From: Fragum whitleyi
Lineage: Eukaryota > Mollusca > Bivalvia > Cardiida > Cardiidae
Assembly: GCA_948146395.1 (NCBI GenBank)
Contig: OX411555.1
Location: forward strand, 45,580,065 to 45,644,064
DNA length: 64,000 bases
Direction: 5' to 3'
In this document: piece by piece, positions 13,001-28,000 of the stretch
How the letters are laid out: every line of letters begins with the position of its first letter
Numbering within the stretch: position 1 is the stretch's first letter
The notes under the pieces: model-generated
Databases searched by the model: none
Told to the model about the DNA's origin: nothing
What the model saw: only the letters and a program-made list of their open reading frames with translations
Made by a program: the position numbers and the translations under genes

Positions 13001-16000
13001 TTGGGGGATTTGATTTACTGTGTCAGTCTGTCTGTCTATACATCTGTCTATGTGTCCGTAAAATAGGCATCCAACAAAGGGCATAGGAATAAGGTCAAGT
13101 TCAAGTTTTTAAGCCCTTTTTCAAATAACTTAACTTGATAACTTAATTTCCCATCTAAAGGTTATCGTATAGCTTCAACACTTTTCAAGCAGGTACCTAT
13201 CATACCTAATATTTATAGTGTAGTTGGATGGATAAACTTAACATCAAATTAAAATATTCGTCCAAGAAATCATATTGTGCAATATTGATCACCACAGCTT
13301 TAAAAAAAAAATTATATTTAAAAAAAGACAGTATTAAAAGTGACTTGTATCACTCAGGATATCGGTGACATCCTTTCATCAGTGCTTGGATTATATTATG
13401 GTTACTCCAGATGTCTGTCAGAGGTCGTAAAATTTCAATCTCAATTTATGATTTGTCTACTTGTTATTTTCTCAGAAAGAAACTTGCAAATGTGATTAAA
13501 GTTTGCGTTTTCATGACGAGTGTGCTATTCGTGGCATTTAAAGTTTGCGTTTTCATCCCTCCTGCGAATAACGGGAACTTAAATCATGCAAAATCATTTC
13601 TAGGTTTACAGTAGCACAAATATATTGTAAATGTATATAGTATAGGCACTTACTTAAACAGTGTTTTTATGCTGACCCTAAATTAGCCCTTCATCATATG
13701 AAGACATGCCTTTTGTAATAAACTAACTTCAAGTTTAAGGCCATATGTCAAAGTCAATGAATGATTTACTGAAGCTCCATTTCTTTGTTTTCTTCCAGAT
13801 TCTCAACCAGAATTATGTTAATGGTCTCATGACAAGGTAAGTGTATTACTGAGATGTTTTTTGTCATTTGGTGTGTATTTAATCCAATTCTAAACAAGAA
13901 TACATGGAATTGTGTACATTGTCTGTTTTCTGGTCTTTATGTGTGTGCGAACAACTGACAAAACTTGAGTATAAATGGAAGAAAGCATCTATTAGTCATT
14001 TAATTCATATGCTATTATGTCTAGGTTGTTTTTGGCTATTTTTAGCACAGGTGCCCAAGTTGAGCTATTGTGATCAATTAATGTCCTGCATCTGTCTATA
14101 TGCCTGTCTGTCTGCCAGTCTGTCTTTCAAAAATTATAAAAAAAAACTTTCTCCTAAACAACTGGGTAGAATTCACCAAAACTCTAGGTCATGTTCAAAA
14201 ATAGACCATGCAGGGTCAAAAAGTAGGTTATTTGGTCAAATCTTGGAAAAATCTTATTTCTTATGTAGTCCATATGATTCTAATCAATTGTCAGCCTTAC
14301 ATTAATTCTATTATTCTCCTAAAATGGTAAATAACAAAAAGAAGGAAGTTCTTCAAGTTTTGAACTTACATAATTCAGGTTAATAACATAGGATCATCAT
14401 GGTCCTGTTTGTCCACTTGTTAACTTGCCCCCCCCCCCCCCAAAAAAAAAAAAAAAACCCACCAAAAAATATAATATTGGCCATAACTTTTAACTGGTCA
14501 TTAATAATTAAGTACAAGAGGGCCATGATAGACCTATATCATCACCTGAATTATGAGTTTAAAATTTGAAGAACTTCCTTCTCCTGTCATTGACCCAGAT
14601 TGAACAGGTAAGTAGTTGTTGGCTCAGATGTATTTTTATGTTTGTAAAAGTATGAGAATAATTTGATAATTTATTAGGAATTGATGGATGGCTGCACCAA
14701 CCTTCATAATGTTACTGAAAACTTGTATCATGATAATCTTTGTGGTTAAAGGACAATTTATGATGGAACGAAATTTCTTCTCTGATGATCTGGTCTTCTA
14801 CTAATCATACCAGGGCATAAGGTTATACGACTTTTCTCATTCTCAACTGAGAATTTTCTCAAATTTTGAATTCAAAAAAATTTATGAACATAAAAGATAA
14901 TAGTAATTACTATTGTATTTTATTTATGATACTGCACCTTGCTCTACCAGCAGACAACTTATTGATATTACTTTTTATGTTTTTGAATTTATATTAATAT
15001 TACAAGAGAAATACGGCGTTGATCTCAAATTTGAATTTGAGAAAATTTTGAGTTCAGAATGAGAAAAGTTTCATAACTTTTGGCCCTGATTTTGAATTTG
15101 GGGTCAGTAAGGTGTTGTTTATATGCTCAAAGGTCTCACTAAGATATCTTGGTCATTTGCAGTACTATATCGTGGAACCTTATAGCCAGTTACTATGAAC
15201 AATTACCATTTGGTCGAGATGGACTCATGACAGCTGAAAGCCCCTGGAGTGGGAGCTATGTTGTGGAGGCCCCCATTTGGATGACAGGTATGTTTAGCAG
15301 TAGATCTGCAATATTTTAAAGTCCACGGACAAGTAACAATCACAAGCTGGCTTGTCTGTATGTAATGCCGACTTGGCCGTTGAATTTTGAAGAATCTGCA
15401 ATATATTGAAAACAAAATTTATATAACTAAAAAAAATAAAAGTATCCTAGAAATAGGGTAACTGTTGACATGGGATTACATGGAATATCAGAAAACAGCC
15501 AACCTTTTAAGAAAATATTTTTCTCTAGAGATTTTTTCACTTGTCTATGGACAACCAAGCCATGAAAATCTGATTGTCCGTGCAGCTTAATGGACAACTC
15601 AGACAACTAAGGCAGCTTATTTCAAATCCACTGTTTAGTTTCATGAAAATTGTCAGTAAGAGATAGTTTTGACAGATTATGTAACATTACACACGGTGAA
15701 AGAGTGGAATCAATCTAAAAGCACTTGAATTTCTTTTGATAAAAAACCAAGTTTATTAAACTTACCATGTAGAACACCCTCAAAATACTGGAAAGCCAGC
15801 CCTGCATTCAGGATGACAAAACGGTGTAAACTATTAGGCAATTATACCCTGCTTTGTATGCAAGAGCATTTGCAAAGAGGAATAGGCAATCTGTTTGCAC
15901 TGTTTTATCATCCTGTACACATGACAATATTTTCCAACTCATAAATCAAATGTTTTTAAAGATTTGATGTCATACCATTCACTAAAGTAAATACTTTGGT

Positions 16001-19000
16001 TGTCATGATTAATTCTGTGTTCTCTACCATTACTTAGACAGAAGAATATTTATTTTAGCCCACACCACCTGGTTTGTTGAGATGGGATGGTACTATTTTG
16101 GACATGGTTCTGGAGTGTACTTACTGAAGAAGGGTGGCAGTATGGTGTCCTTTCAGAGCTTTGACAGTACTCAACTGACTATAGTTATTGAAACCATGGT
16201 AAGGGGTTGTGCACTCTGAAAAATTATCTCTCTATCTACTATTTTGGGCTGATTGTGGAATTTTTACCCTTTTTGACTTACTGGTAATAAACAATTTCAT
16301 TTATGTTTCATTTTTGTAAGACTTAAGACCCTTTTTATATGTCCATCGAAGACTAAACTTATTAAGGGATCACCCATGGTGTCCAGGTGTCGTCCACTTT
16401 TGTTCTGCAGCATAAATGTATCATCTTACATCCATCTACTCGAAATTTGGCAGTTTTATTCTTACTACAGAGTGTAGTACACAAAGAACCAAAACTCTGT
16501 TTTCTTTCCATACTTGGAACTTTTCTTTAGTATATCTCTAAAAGTATACAAGCTATAATCATGAAATTTCATGAGTAGATAGATCTCATCATCAAGGGGA
16601 AGTGAAGTGCAAAAGAACTATAACGCTACCTGGCTTATTTTTTGAGTTATTGCCCTTTATTTTTTCAAATCTCTGAAAATATAGTAGCTATGGTTGTACA
16701 ACTTCTGTCTCACAAGAAAAATCACAAGAACCATAACTTCACATTGTGAATTATTGCTGTTTGTTGACCTTAACACTTTCCTGTATTACAAAATTTTGGA
16801 CCTGTCCAAATTCAAAGGTTTTTCAGACGAAAATTTAAAGTGGATTGAATTTGAAAAAATGACCATTCAGTAGGGTGGAAAATAGTGTGGAAAAAGGTGA
16901 AATTGCTTGTCAAAAGCAATTTCTTCTTTTTTCACAATGGTTTCTCAGTCATAAAATCACAGGCATGTAAAAAGCAGGCATTAAACAGCAAAGGGTTAAG
17001 GCTTTAATCAAAATCCTGTTGCCCAGTTGACATCCAGCAGTGTGACTGGCATATCTTATGACAATTGGGTACCTTGTTTTACATAACTTTTTAGGACACT
17101 TGAATGTTACATGCTCTAGGTGAGTTTTTTTTTTCAATCCCATCAGCTGTCCTGGTCTCTAGGATGAATCCAATTGATAATGGGAAGGTTCCATTGGATA
17201 TCACAGAAAAAGGGACATAAATGACAATTTTCATTTTTACTCTCTAGGAGCCACAATTTTGATTCAATCTTCACAGAACTTAATCAGTAAATTTATCTAG
17301 TAATAAGGCTGAACCCCAATGAAAATTGTATCAACCAATATGGTAACATTGGAAAAGGAGCCTTATTATGACAATTTTTTTTATATCCACATAAGGGGCC
17401 CACAGTTGTGACTACAATTATGGCTTTTGCCGAAAAGTTCTCCTGAATGGTCATTTCATGATTTTTATTGGCATTTTAGTTTGTTGGGGGAAGAGTTAAG
17501 AAGGCAAAAGTGAGCAATATAAGACCAACTTGTATTATCCAGCACCTGTAGCAGAATGTTAGCTACCTAAGGACATTGTGGAAAATAAAGAAATTGCTTG
17601 TAACAAGTAATTTCTGCATTTGCCACAATGTACACCCCCCACCCCCCTCCCCAAAAAAAAATAAAATGAAAAAAATTATAAGATTGCATCATCTACTTTC
17701 AATCAGAATTAGTCCAATTGTGTTTGTGTCATAAATTCTTATTTTCTGTCATATTTCCAGAGTCATGACCACTCCAAATGTATACGTCCATCATTGGCAC
17801 CTTACGATGTTTCGCCGCAGAAAATAAATATACAGCTGACAGGATACTTTGTAACTACAATTTTTCAGCCATATAATTTTACTTTTGCTTGTAACCTTTA
17901 AATAGAGAAGTCATACAAGGCATTCTGAATGTTTGCCCAGTGTCTAAAGCAGGGCTTGTGCTAGCTTTTTAAATTAGGGAGTCAATGACCCCTTGACCAT
18001 TAAATTCTGGGAGTCAAAGCTAATTTTGAGGGGTAAAAAAAAAGAGCAAAGAAAACTGATCAGTCTTTAAAGTAATCTTTATAACTGAAACAACATAAAA
18101 ATTAATGTGTATACACACTTTATTGTTTATGTTGTGTCATTTATGTAGATCTTTTGTAATAGAATGAAGAAAACAATTGATCTATATAATCTTTTGTTTT
18201 GCTTCGTTGCACCACATGATATTCAATTGGCCAAAATGGCCCCCTGTAGGTAATTTTTGAGGGTCAAAATTGGATTTTTGTGAGTCAAAACCCTGGTTTA
18301 AGGGTCAAACACGAGTCTTGTCTAAACTACAGTTCAGCCTGTATCTTTGTACAGTATCTGCAGTGTAACTCTTCTCAGAGTGATTCCTTGCTTCACATAG
18401 GTGATTGGAAACGTCATACTAAGGCTTTTTCCTTATTGCTCTCTTCTTCACATAAGCAGCTTTGTGTTTAGGATGACTAAACAGTGTTAACTGCTTGCAA
18501 ATTAAAACCTGCTTTTTATGTGCACTAATGTTCAAAGTGGGGTATGATTTGCAAAACAATCTGCACCATTTTGTCATCCTTAATGCAAAGCATTACTTTT
18601 AAATGAGGCCATTTTTAGCCATTTTCGCCATGAAATATGCATAGGAATCATGATTTTATGTAATATTCTTTGTTTTTTATATTGTATTGTTGTAAAGATC
18701 AACTCAAAAAACTTATTTCAGCTTACAAAAGGCAACAATCAAAAAGAAGGAAAAATAAAGTTTCAGTATGCTTATAAGATTCTTGAACAAATAATAGTTT
18801 AAGTCTTTGAAAGGTATTAAGAGTAGATCTATTTAATTGTAAGTATTGGTAGTCAAATTTGATATCTGAGTGCTGCATCTGTTATACCACTAAAATACAA
18901 AAAAGTAGGGACTATTAACCAGTACTTATTCTGGTTTATAGACTTGACTTTAACCCATTCATGGTCTCCTTTTTGGATGCACCTAAACATTTTTAAGACA

Positions 19001-22000
19001 TTGTGGAAAATGAAGAAATTGCTTTAAATAAGCAATTTCTACATTTTCTGCTATGTTTTGGCCTCAAAAAGCCGTAAAAATTAAGAAATCAACAATTTAA
19101 ATTTGTTGTCTGTTACTTCTTTAAAGACTTAGACAAGTCAAACATTTAATCCCTCAAGAAAAGGGAATAATGACAATATTGTTGTCAATCAAATATTTGC
19201 TTACTTGCTTGCAGTTTCTGCAGTTACCACATTGCTCTTTACCAGAAAAGACAAAAGATATAAAATAATATCAACTAAAAATTGTGGTCTACGACTTTTC
19301 TCAAATTAGACCCATCTAATAGTTTATCATCTGGTAATAGGTTATTGCCATTTTCACTGTGCTTCTATATTTTTAAGTCGGAGTTGACCACATTGTATTT
19401 ATGGTATAGTAAGCTGGAGTTTGATGGTGCCAACTCAACATTTCTCAAGAATATGGGAAAAATACCTGTAAGTAAATGTTCATAATTTTGCACTTTTATG
19501 CAAATAAGTCAAGTTGAATATGCTTTAATTCACCTCTCTGATGACTTGTTCTGGTTTTGCCATAGAGCCATTTACAGTTAAACTTGTACTAACCAACCAC
19601 ATAGGGGCCACAAAAAAGTTGTCGCTAAAGGTAGTGGTCTCATCATTCAATTTATAGGACAAATGAAAACATTAAGTATTGATTGCATATGCAAGCCATT
19701 GCATATTTTCATTCAATAATAGATTGTTGTAACTCATTAGAAATGTTGGCCAAATTGCACTCAAATCAAAGTGCTGAAGGCTCTGAAAAACTAAATTGTA
19801 TGCCAATATTTTTATCGAAAATAAGTCTTTAAACAATTCTTGCTGAAACAAATTAAACAGGTGTTATAGACTTAGATCAGAATACACTAATGTGCCTGCT
19901 GATGTTTGTCTGTATATCCTACCAAAACAGTAATATGCTGGGTTCAGCATAACAAGGGTAAATTTTGTGTATTTAATCAAAAGCTAATATCAGCAAAAAT
20001 AAAGCTGATGCTGATAGAACCCATTTCACAGTAGTAAACTCCAAATATTATGATTGTCTATGGATCACAGAAAATGATATATTACATAAATTAAATTGTT
20101 ATAACCTATTAATATTCTTCTTAAAGAGTCCATTTTGACAGTGACTATAACTATGTTTGAGCTGAAATGTTAATTTTATGGCTATTTTTATATACAATAT
20201 TTACTTCATTTGTTTTGAAAAGGTAGAAATCATTGTGCTAAAAAACAGAAAATACTAACTACCATGGGGCCAACTTATTTCTGACCCGGGGGGGGGGGGG
20301 GGGGGATACTGTTGTCAGCAACATCAGAGTATCTCTCAGAAAGCGGGATACCAGCTCTAGACTGGTCCACATATCGACTATCAGAATAGCCTAGAATAGG
20401 CTATACTGATATTCGACAGTGAGACCAGTCTACACCCGACCCGAAAGCGGGTGAGAAATAAGTTGGCCCATGGACATTTTCTTTTCCAGTGTTTTACTAC
20501 CAGGGGTATCTATCAGATTTTCAGATCTTGTACATTGTTTCATTGAGTTAAAATACTTGATTGTGAAGTTAAAAAATATCTCTTTTCAGTTGAAAATTGA
20601 ACTATTGCACTCGAGTAAGAGTTTTTGCTAAAATATGCAATTTTCCTTTGCATTTCCTTTCGTTGTTTCCATTTGAAAATATATTTTCTGTTGAAGAAAT
20701 GAAAAGAAAAAATATTTTTTTGTTCTTACCCAGGTTGTTGATGGAGTTGTAAGCCTTAGTCTAGGTGTTGATGAAGTCTACACGCTTACAACTTTAGAGT
20801 ATGACACCAAACCCACTTATCCACCAGTCCCTGACTCAAAGCCTTTTCCACTGCCTTATACAGATAATTTTGAAAGTATGTAAAAGATACTAGGTGATAG
20901 GGAACTTTGTAAATGTTATTTTTCTGTTAATATGAATCAAATAAATGGTATGGTATCAACTTTTTTAGCTCTCCTTGGTCCCGTTTTATGAAACATATTA
21001 CGATAATTTTTAACATAAGTCAAAAATTTAAGTTGCTTATAAATTAGTAAAAAATATAGAATTCTGCCATAAATAATCTCATGAAATTGTGTTTAAAATA
21101 CAATTCTGATGAGATATTGCAAGGCAAAATCTAACAATGAATGAAAACACCAGGTATGATTTATGATTTTGACTTACGATTAATTTTTTTGTAAGAAGTT
21201 TAGGAAAATTGGCCCCTGAGCAGAAAGTGCTCAAGATGAACAATTCTGATCCAGTGTCCTGCCTATGTCCATCTTTTTGTCAGTCCACAATTTTAAGAAA
21301 TCTCCTGAAAAATCTATCCATAAGATTTCAACCAAATATCACATAAATTATCCTTAGGTCAAGCACCTTCAAATTACTTCACATAAATGGAAACAATGCA
21401 AAACTCTGGATACTATGGCAACAGATTGAAAAAAAAAACAATGAGAGGCCCATGAGGGCCTGAGACCACTCTACTGACTCTTTGAAAAGCCTATGTCTTG
21501 ATATGTCTTGTCTTGATAATCAAGATATAACAAGAAAAAAGTTTAATGAAAATATCTTCAAGAATGAAGGATGAGTGGTGTTGATAAGGAAATTTACTTA
21601 AAAGTCCCGTTTCCCAGGATGTTGCAAAATTGCATCAAATGGCAAAGTTGTGGGCAATCATTTTCACCAAGTTTGAATACAATTGGTAAAAAACTGTAGA
21701 ATCTAGAGCATAAATAAGCAAAAGTTAATGGACAGACAGACAAGCAGAGGCCAGACAAGAAAACCTATATTGCAATAGCTCTTCTGACCTTCAGTCAGTA
21801 GAGCTAAAAATACAATTTACAAAACTTGAAGTATTGTTGTAATGATAAGATATATATATAATACGTACTTAGTGTTTTGTATGAAAAGATTTTCGAACGA
21901 GGTTGGGAGAATTGAGAATTGAGACAATTATCAATTCTCACAACAGAGTTAGAAATTTTTTCATACAATACACTAAGTACATGTTATATTTATCTTTTAA

Positions 22001-25000
22001 CCTCTATTTGACTTGTTTTCGTCAATGTTTCTAACTGAAATGCAAGTTTCTAAAAATAACCGCATTATATCTTTGTTCTAAAAATAACTATGTGATATCG
22101 TTAAAAATATCATATGGGATGTTATCACACAGATATTTGTACAGTTATCAGATAAAATGTGAGTGAACATTTCAGGACAAATTCTCTTAAAGCACATCGT
22201 GAATATTAGGCAATGTTTTGACTTCATGTTTTTGATTGGCCCCACTGAGATAATGTCAAGGTAAATTAGGCAAGGCATAATCTCGTAGTAATTTCTCAGG
22301 TTTGTTGTAGTGATCTCCAAGCGCTAACCAATATTTCTTGATTATCCACTGAAAGTCGTAAGAGAAAATACTTATCCTGTGTTATAATTTCATGAATTAG
22401 TGTTGATTTTTCACAGCCTACAAAGAGCATCAAGAGCCATTTAACCTGGCTCAACAAACTGGGGCATATGAGGTCTTGAGTACAGGTACATCACATGGTA
22501 AAGTAATCCGTCAGATGGTTCTGGACTATCCATGTGCATGGTGTAAGGCGGAGTCTGTCCAAAGTTCTCTTAATATCATTGGAAATTGGAGCTGGTAGGC
22601 ATGCAAGGGGGCGGAGTTCAGTTATCTGTGTCATAACACAATGTGTAAATGCCCTTCTCCGCTGTAGAATCTAATAGCTCACTGCTTATGCTTTCCTTTG
22701 CTTAACTCTTTCTTAATTGAAGGCTTAAAACTTTTTAGTTTTTCAAGATTTTAAGCATTGGATGTAAGGGCCTAAGTTTTTGAAATTATTTTTGTACTCA
22801 AAATTGAAATTCAAATTTGATTGAGAACTAGTTCTGCTCAGCTATTTTGAAACTTTTAATTCCAATAATTGCTTTAAATTGTTCTCCGACACTTTGGAAA
22901 GCCTTTTAAAACAAAGGAATACCTTGTTTTTAGAATAATGGTAAATTTCTGGTCGTATATAAGCTTAGAGAAGGCTTTAACTCAACTTTGAAATTTGAGA
23001 AAATTCTCAGTTGACTTACAAAATAGTTTTATTATCTCAGGCCCTGATCATAGATATTACCCAAATGATATTTATTTGTATTGAAAAGTATTGGAAGTAT
23101 TTTAGGGATTTTTCATTTAATCTTTCCACCAGTCTTTTGATCCAGTCTCTGCATCTTATGCCCTGAAGCTTTTTAGTGAAGAGCTTGTTTTGTTAATTTA
23201 AATCACAGGAAAGTTGATTAATTACATACTGTTAAAGCTCCAGGATTCAATTAGAATCATTGTATTTCAATTAAAGGTGGTGAAAAAATGTCCAAATACA
23301 AACATGAACCGCACAAAGTATTAACATTTGTCTGGGGAAAAGGTGCATAAAAATTTGGTTAGATTTTTTATGATGTTGATTTTGTTGGTATGAGCCTTTT
23401 TTAGAGGCTTCAATAGTTTGTGAAATCAACCGCCAAAAAGGGGGGGGGGGTATAAGAGCATGGGGCTATATTAGAATTCTTATGGTATTATGAGTATTTG
23501 ACTTTATTTGACAAGCCAAACAGTGGTAAACCCTTGTCATGCTGAACCCAGAATATTCCTGATCTGGCAGGTGGTATAAATAAAGATCAGCCTGCACATT
23601 ATGTGCAGTCTTATCTTTCTCTACCTCTTAATTTTTCTCTTTTAACTAGAAGACTAAAAAAAGGTTTTATTGAAAAAAAAAAAAAAATACTGACTCGCAG
23701 TTAGTGCATCCATTGCTTTGATTTTCATAAATTTTCAGCTTGACAAGGGTTAAATTAACTTGCTGCTACATGTACTTACCATCAAAACTGGGTTATAAAA
23801 TATGCTTTCCACAGCTATTTTCCTCATTTGGGTAATGTCCTTCTACTGATATAATTTTGAGCATGTCTGAAATTTTGCCATCTGATTAAAAGTTAACTTT
23901 TGGTTGAGGTTTAGTTCTTCAGTTTCAGTTTATTTTCAACAACAATGCTTGCTTCTTTTTTCACTTCAGGCTATCCAATCTTCAAGGAGCCCTATAACTT
24001 TGCCCCGCAGGTCGGGGCTTTCGAAGTCCAACCCTCGTTTGACCCTGCCCACAAACAAGTTTTAAGACAGATGGTCATCGAGAATCCCATATTTTGGTGC
24101 CTTTTTATTGACCTGGTTTTTCCTATGGGTCTCCTTGGAGATTATAGCTGGTAAAATTTTGTGTGTGTTGTAGAATAGTTACAGTGAAGTTGCCAATAAC
24201 GAATCGCTAAGCACTTAACTGGAAAAAATAACTTTATTTGAAGTGTCTAATCAAGCAAATCTTTATCTTCAAGGAAGACTATTATAATAATTTCGATGGC
24301 TCAGCGTAAAACGGTTGTAACTCCCTATAAACATAATGGGAGTTACAACTGTCTCACGATGAGCCATCAATATATTGCTCTCTGAAGTTAACAACTCATG
24401 TCTTTGATTCACCATTCAAAGACTATGTATCTGGCTTTGTTTACAGGTTAACCATTTTCTCCAAGTACCTGACATTCTCCAATACAGGATCACATGATAT
24501 TGGGCTTGTTTCAATTTTACAAATAAAGCTATGGCCTCAATGTTGCTTTTTATTTGCTATGTATATTCACAAAGACACATCAAAAATTTATTATTGAACA
24601 ATGGTCTATGGTTTATAAGTTAATTGAAGACCTGTACATAGTCCAAGATATTTCTTGTAAAGAACAATATTTTGGTCTCGAAAAATTTAATCAGCCCAAA
24701 TTGTTTAAAAAAAATACTTTTCTAAAACTTGAACACTTTTATCTTTAAGCTGTAGCTTTTCTAAAATTTTGATAATTGATGATGTCTGCAAGGACTAAAA
24801 ATTTTGAGACCCCCCCACCCTAATGCCAATATATTGGCAGTGCTATTCATTTATCCCCATGATAGGCTATTGTCAATGGAAAAACTTGTATGATTCTTTA
24901 TTGACTGACATATTTGATTGATTGTCTGATAAAGTGCTTTTCTTTGGAAAAATGTTAAGAAATAACTTATTTTCTCATGTACTGTCTGCTCATGAACTAA

Positions 25001-28000
25001 ATTTACCATAGATGGAAGTCAAACGAGGCTGTTTCCAAGTCTTCTTCAAGACTGGTCAAGCTTCATATGATATAATGTATCCAACTGAAGGATTTAAATT
25101 TACTTTTTTCTTATCTTCCACACTCAGATGGCCAATTTACAATTGGCAAGTAAAAATTTTATAAAAGCTGTATTCAAATTTGATTTGTGAGAAATCAAAA
25201 CTGAAAATGATCTACTATTTAAGGGAATATCCGATATTGGTAACTTCACTGTGCTAGAATTTAGTTCTTTATAGTTTATACCATAATATTTTAGAAAGGA
25301 GTTGGGAAAATATTGCTTTGCACTTGTTGTCGGTTGGTTCATCGGTCCGTCTGTTTTTGTCCAAAGCATATCTCAAAAAGTATGCAAGCTAGAATTTTGA
25401 AACTTCTCAGGTGGATAGATCTTGAGGAGAAGTACAGTGCACAAGGACTCTCATCATATTTTGTGAGTTTTTTCCCCTTTCCTGATTGACAAAGAATAGG
25501 CCATTAACCTGCTTTTATAAAGGGCATAAATATTTTACAAACATCTCTTGTTTAAATTTCTATTACATTCTGGCTGCAACAATGTTCAGGAGGTTGCAGA
25601 AATATGTTGTTATATCTGGACCTGAGGTTGTAAAAATTTTCTCATTCTCAACTCAAAATTTACTAAAATTTCTAATTGAGATTTAAGCTGGCAATTCACT
25701 AATAATACTGTAATAAATGTATGATGTATATATAACAACTTATTAATATTATTTTTCATATTCATACATTCATTTAAATTTTAAATTTGGGAAGATTCTC
25801 AGTTGAAAATGAGAAAAGTTTTATAACCTTGGGCCCTGTATATCCTTTGAACCATTGACTATTATGACAAACAGGCCTCTTCAGGACCAAAAGATCAACT
25901 TTGCTATGATCAGTATTTGTATTGTTAATAAGCAGATTACTATGCTTAACTTCTGTTTTCAGAGAAGATTCATGGTACTTTCTTATCCCATCTTGTTGCT
26001 GTTGTCAACTTATTCGAATTTGGACATATTTTTGATATGAGAATACTAAGAGCATCCATTTGAAACTTGGAATATATCTTCACTATAAAAAGAACATAAT
26101 TTACTTTATGTTGGTAACTCTAAAACATTACTGTACTGTATTTCTTTGCCTCCATGTACATAGATTGTGGGCATATTTTTTGTCCTGTCTGTTTGTTTAT
26201 CTGTTTGAATCCCCCCCCCCCCAGTTTTACATTACGAGGGGTCAGTGCAATACTATTGTAACTGCCTATAAATACATAGGCACTAACAATAGTATTGCAC
26301 TAACCACTCGATTTGCCATAAGCTTTGATTAGTTTGTAGTAGAGTCTTCATATTTCACATGTGTATTGCTTGTGATAAGACCTTTCTGCTGATACCAACT
26401 TAGACGTCATAAGTCAATCTCAAGGTTATTCTTTCAAAGCCAAAATTTAATATCTTAAAACTTTAACTTCACAATGAATTTGATTGTGAGGTTGTTTACA
26501 GAGTTGAATTTAAGGTTTATTGTGATTACCTTATTGTATCATACTACTGAAAAAATAGCAGTGGCTCAGGGCATTGGAATTATCTTGTTCAAAATGTTGT
26601 GGGTTTTTTTATCCACTATCCTACACCCAATGGCCAAGTCTTTATACCTGAAAATGAATTTTGTTTACAGAGTCTGCTCTAAAAATGTTATGGTATAAAC
26701 ATTATCACACTTGTATAAAGCTTAACCACTTGTATAAGTTTTCTTTCTTGTCAATTTTAGAATGACTTATTCAATAAAGAAAAATAAAACATGAATAGCA
26801 CTGTATTATCTAACATACTGGTTCTTATAATTTTAACGAATAACATTGACATTAACAAATTATGATATGTTGAACTTCTATAAACAAATTTTTGAAAGTG
26901 GTGAACAAATAATACAAAATTTGATGAATTAATAAATTCTAGAAGAAGACCTTAGATGCATACTGAGTTTACAATCAACCCTTGCAAAAAATAAGCACCT
27001 GCAGGGAATTTTGAAAAATTAACATCCTTTCACCTTTGAATCAAATCCTTTCCTTATACATGTATTAACCTTTATCATGACAAATAAAGACTCTTGTGAA
27101 AATACATTAAAAGAAAAGGGCTTAAAGCACTAAGAGCTTTAAATATTTTTATGCCCCCGCATCGATAGATCGGGGGCATATTGTTTTACTCATGTCCGTC
27201 TGTCTGTCGGTCTGTCCATCCGTCTGTCTGTCCGTCCGTCTGTCCGAAAACTTAACCTTGCCAATATCTTCAAGCCTATTCAAAATACAAAGCTAATATT
27301 GGGCATGATGATAGATCTCAATGATCCGCATCCACTGGTACCAAAGTCAAGGTCATGTGACAAGGTCAAGGTCATTTGTCAAGGTCAATCTTTGAAAAAA
27401 AATGCCGTTACGGGGGCATTCGCGTTTCACAAACACATCTTGTTTTCTTTGAATTTTAGAGAGAGAAAAGTGGATTGAATCATTAATAATTGTTTTAAAG
27501 ATAATATCTTGTAAAAGAATAGAAAACTTTGTGGGGAAAAAACAAATACTTATTACAAAAAATGTCTTCATTTCCCATTATGTTTCTTGAAGTTCATTTT
27601 CTAATAGAGGGATTATTGCATGGGAAATAAGTAAGTTTACTCTGGAATTTCATTTATCCTTTATCATAAGTTGATGATGAATTACAAATGATGTTCATAG
27701 CTTTGGTATTCAACATTTTCTTCAAAATTATTTAAAGAATTCATATTTCATTTAATCTGGTTAAAATGCTGATGAGTGTAAGGTATGCAAAGGTTTGTGG
27801 TAAATAGCAAGTTTTTTTTTTAAATTAACTTCTTCTGATCAGACAAAGAATTTGATCTTAACTCTACAATTTGATATTAATTTGCTAGTGATAAATTATG
27901 AATTCATGTATAAAAAGTAGTGGGCCTGTAATAATTCTGCAATGTTTCGTAAGTCACGATCTTTAACATTGTTAACCTAGGTTTCCTAATGATTTCATTT

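Noticed and set aside
13904..14305. 133-codon open frame in GALC intron 9
   Set aside because: It runs through a CTGT tract and an inverted-repeat element, with low-complexity sequence and no recognisable protein.
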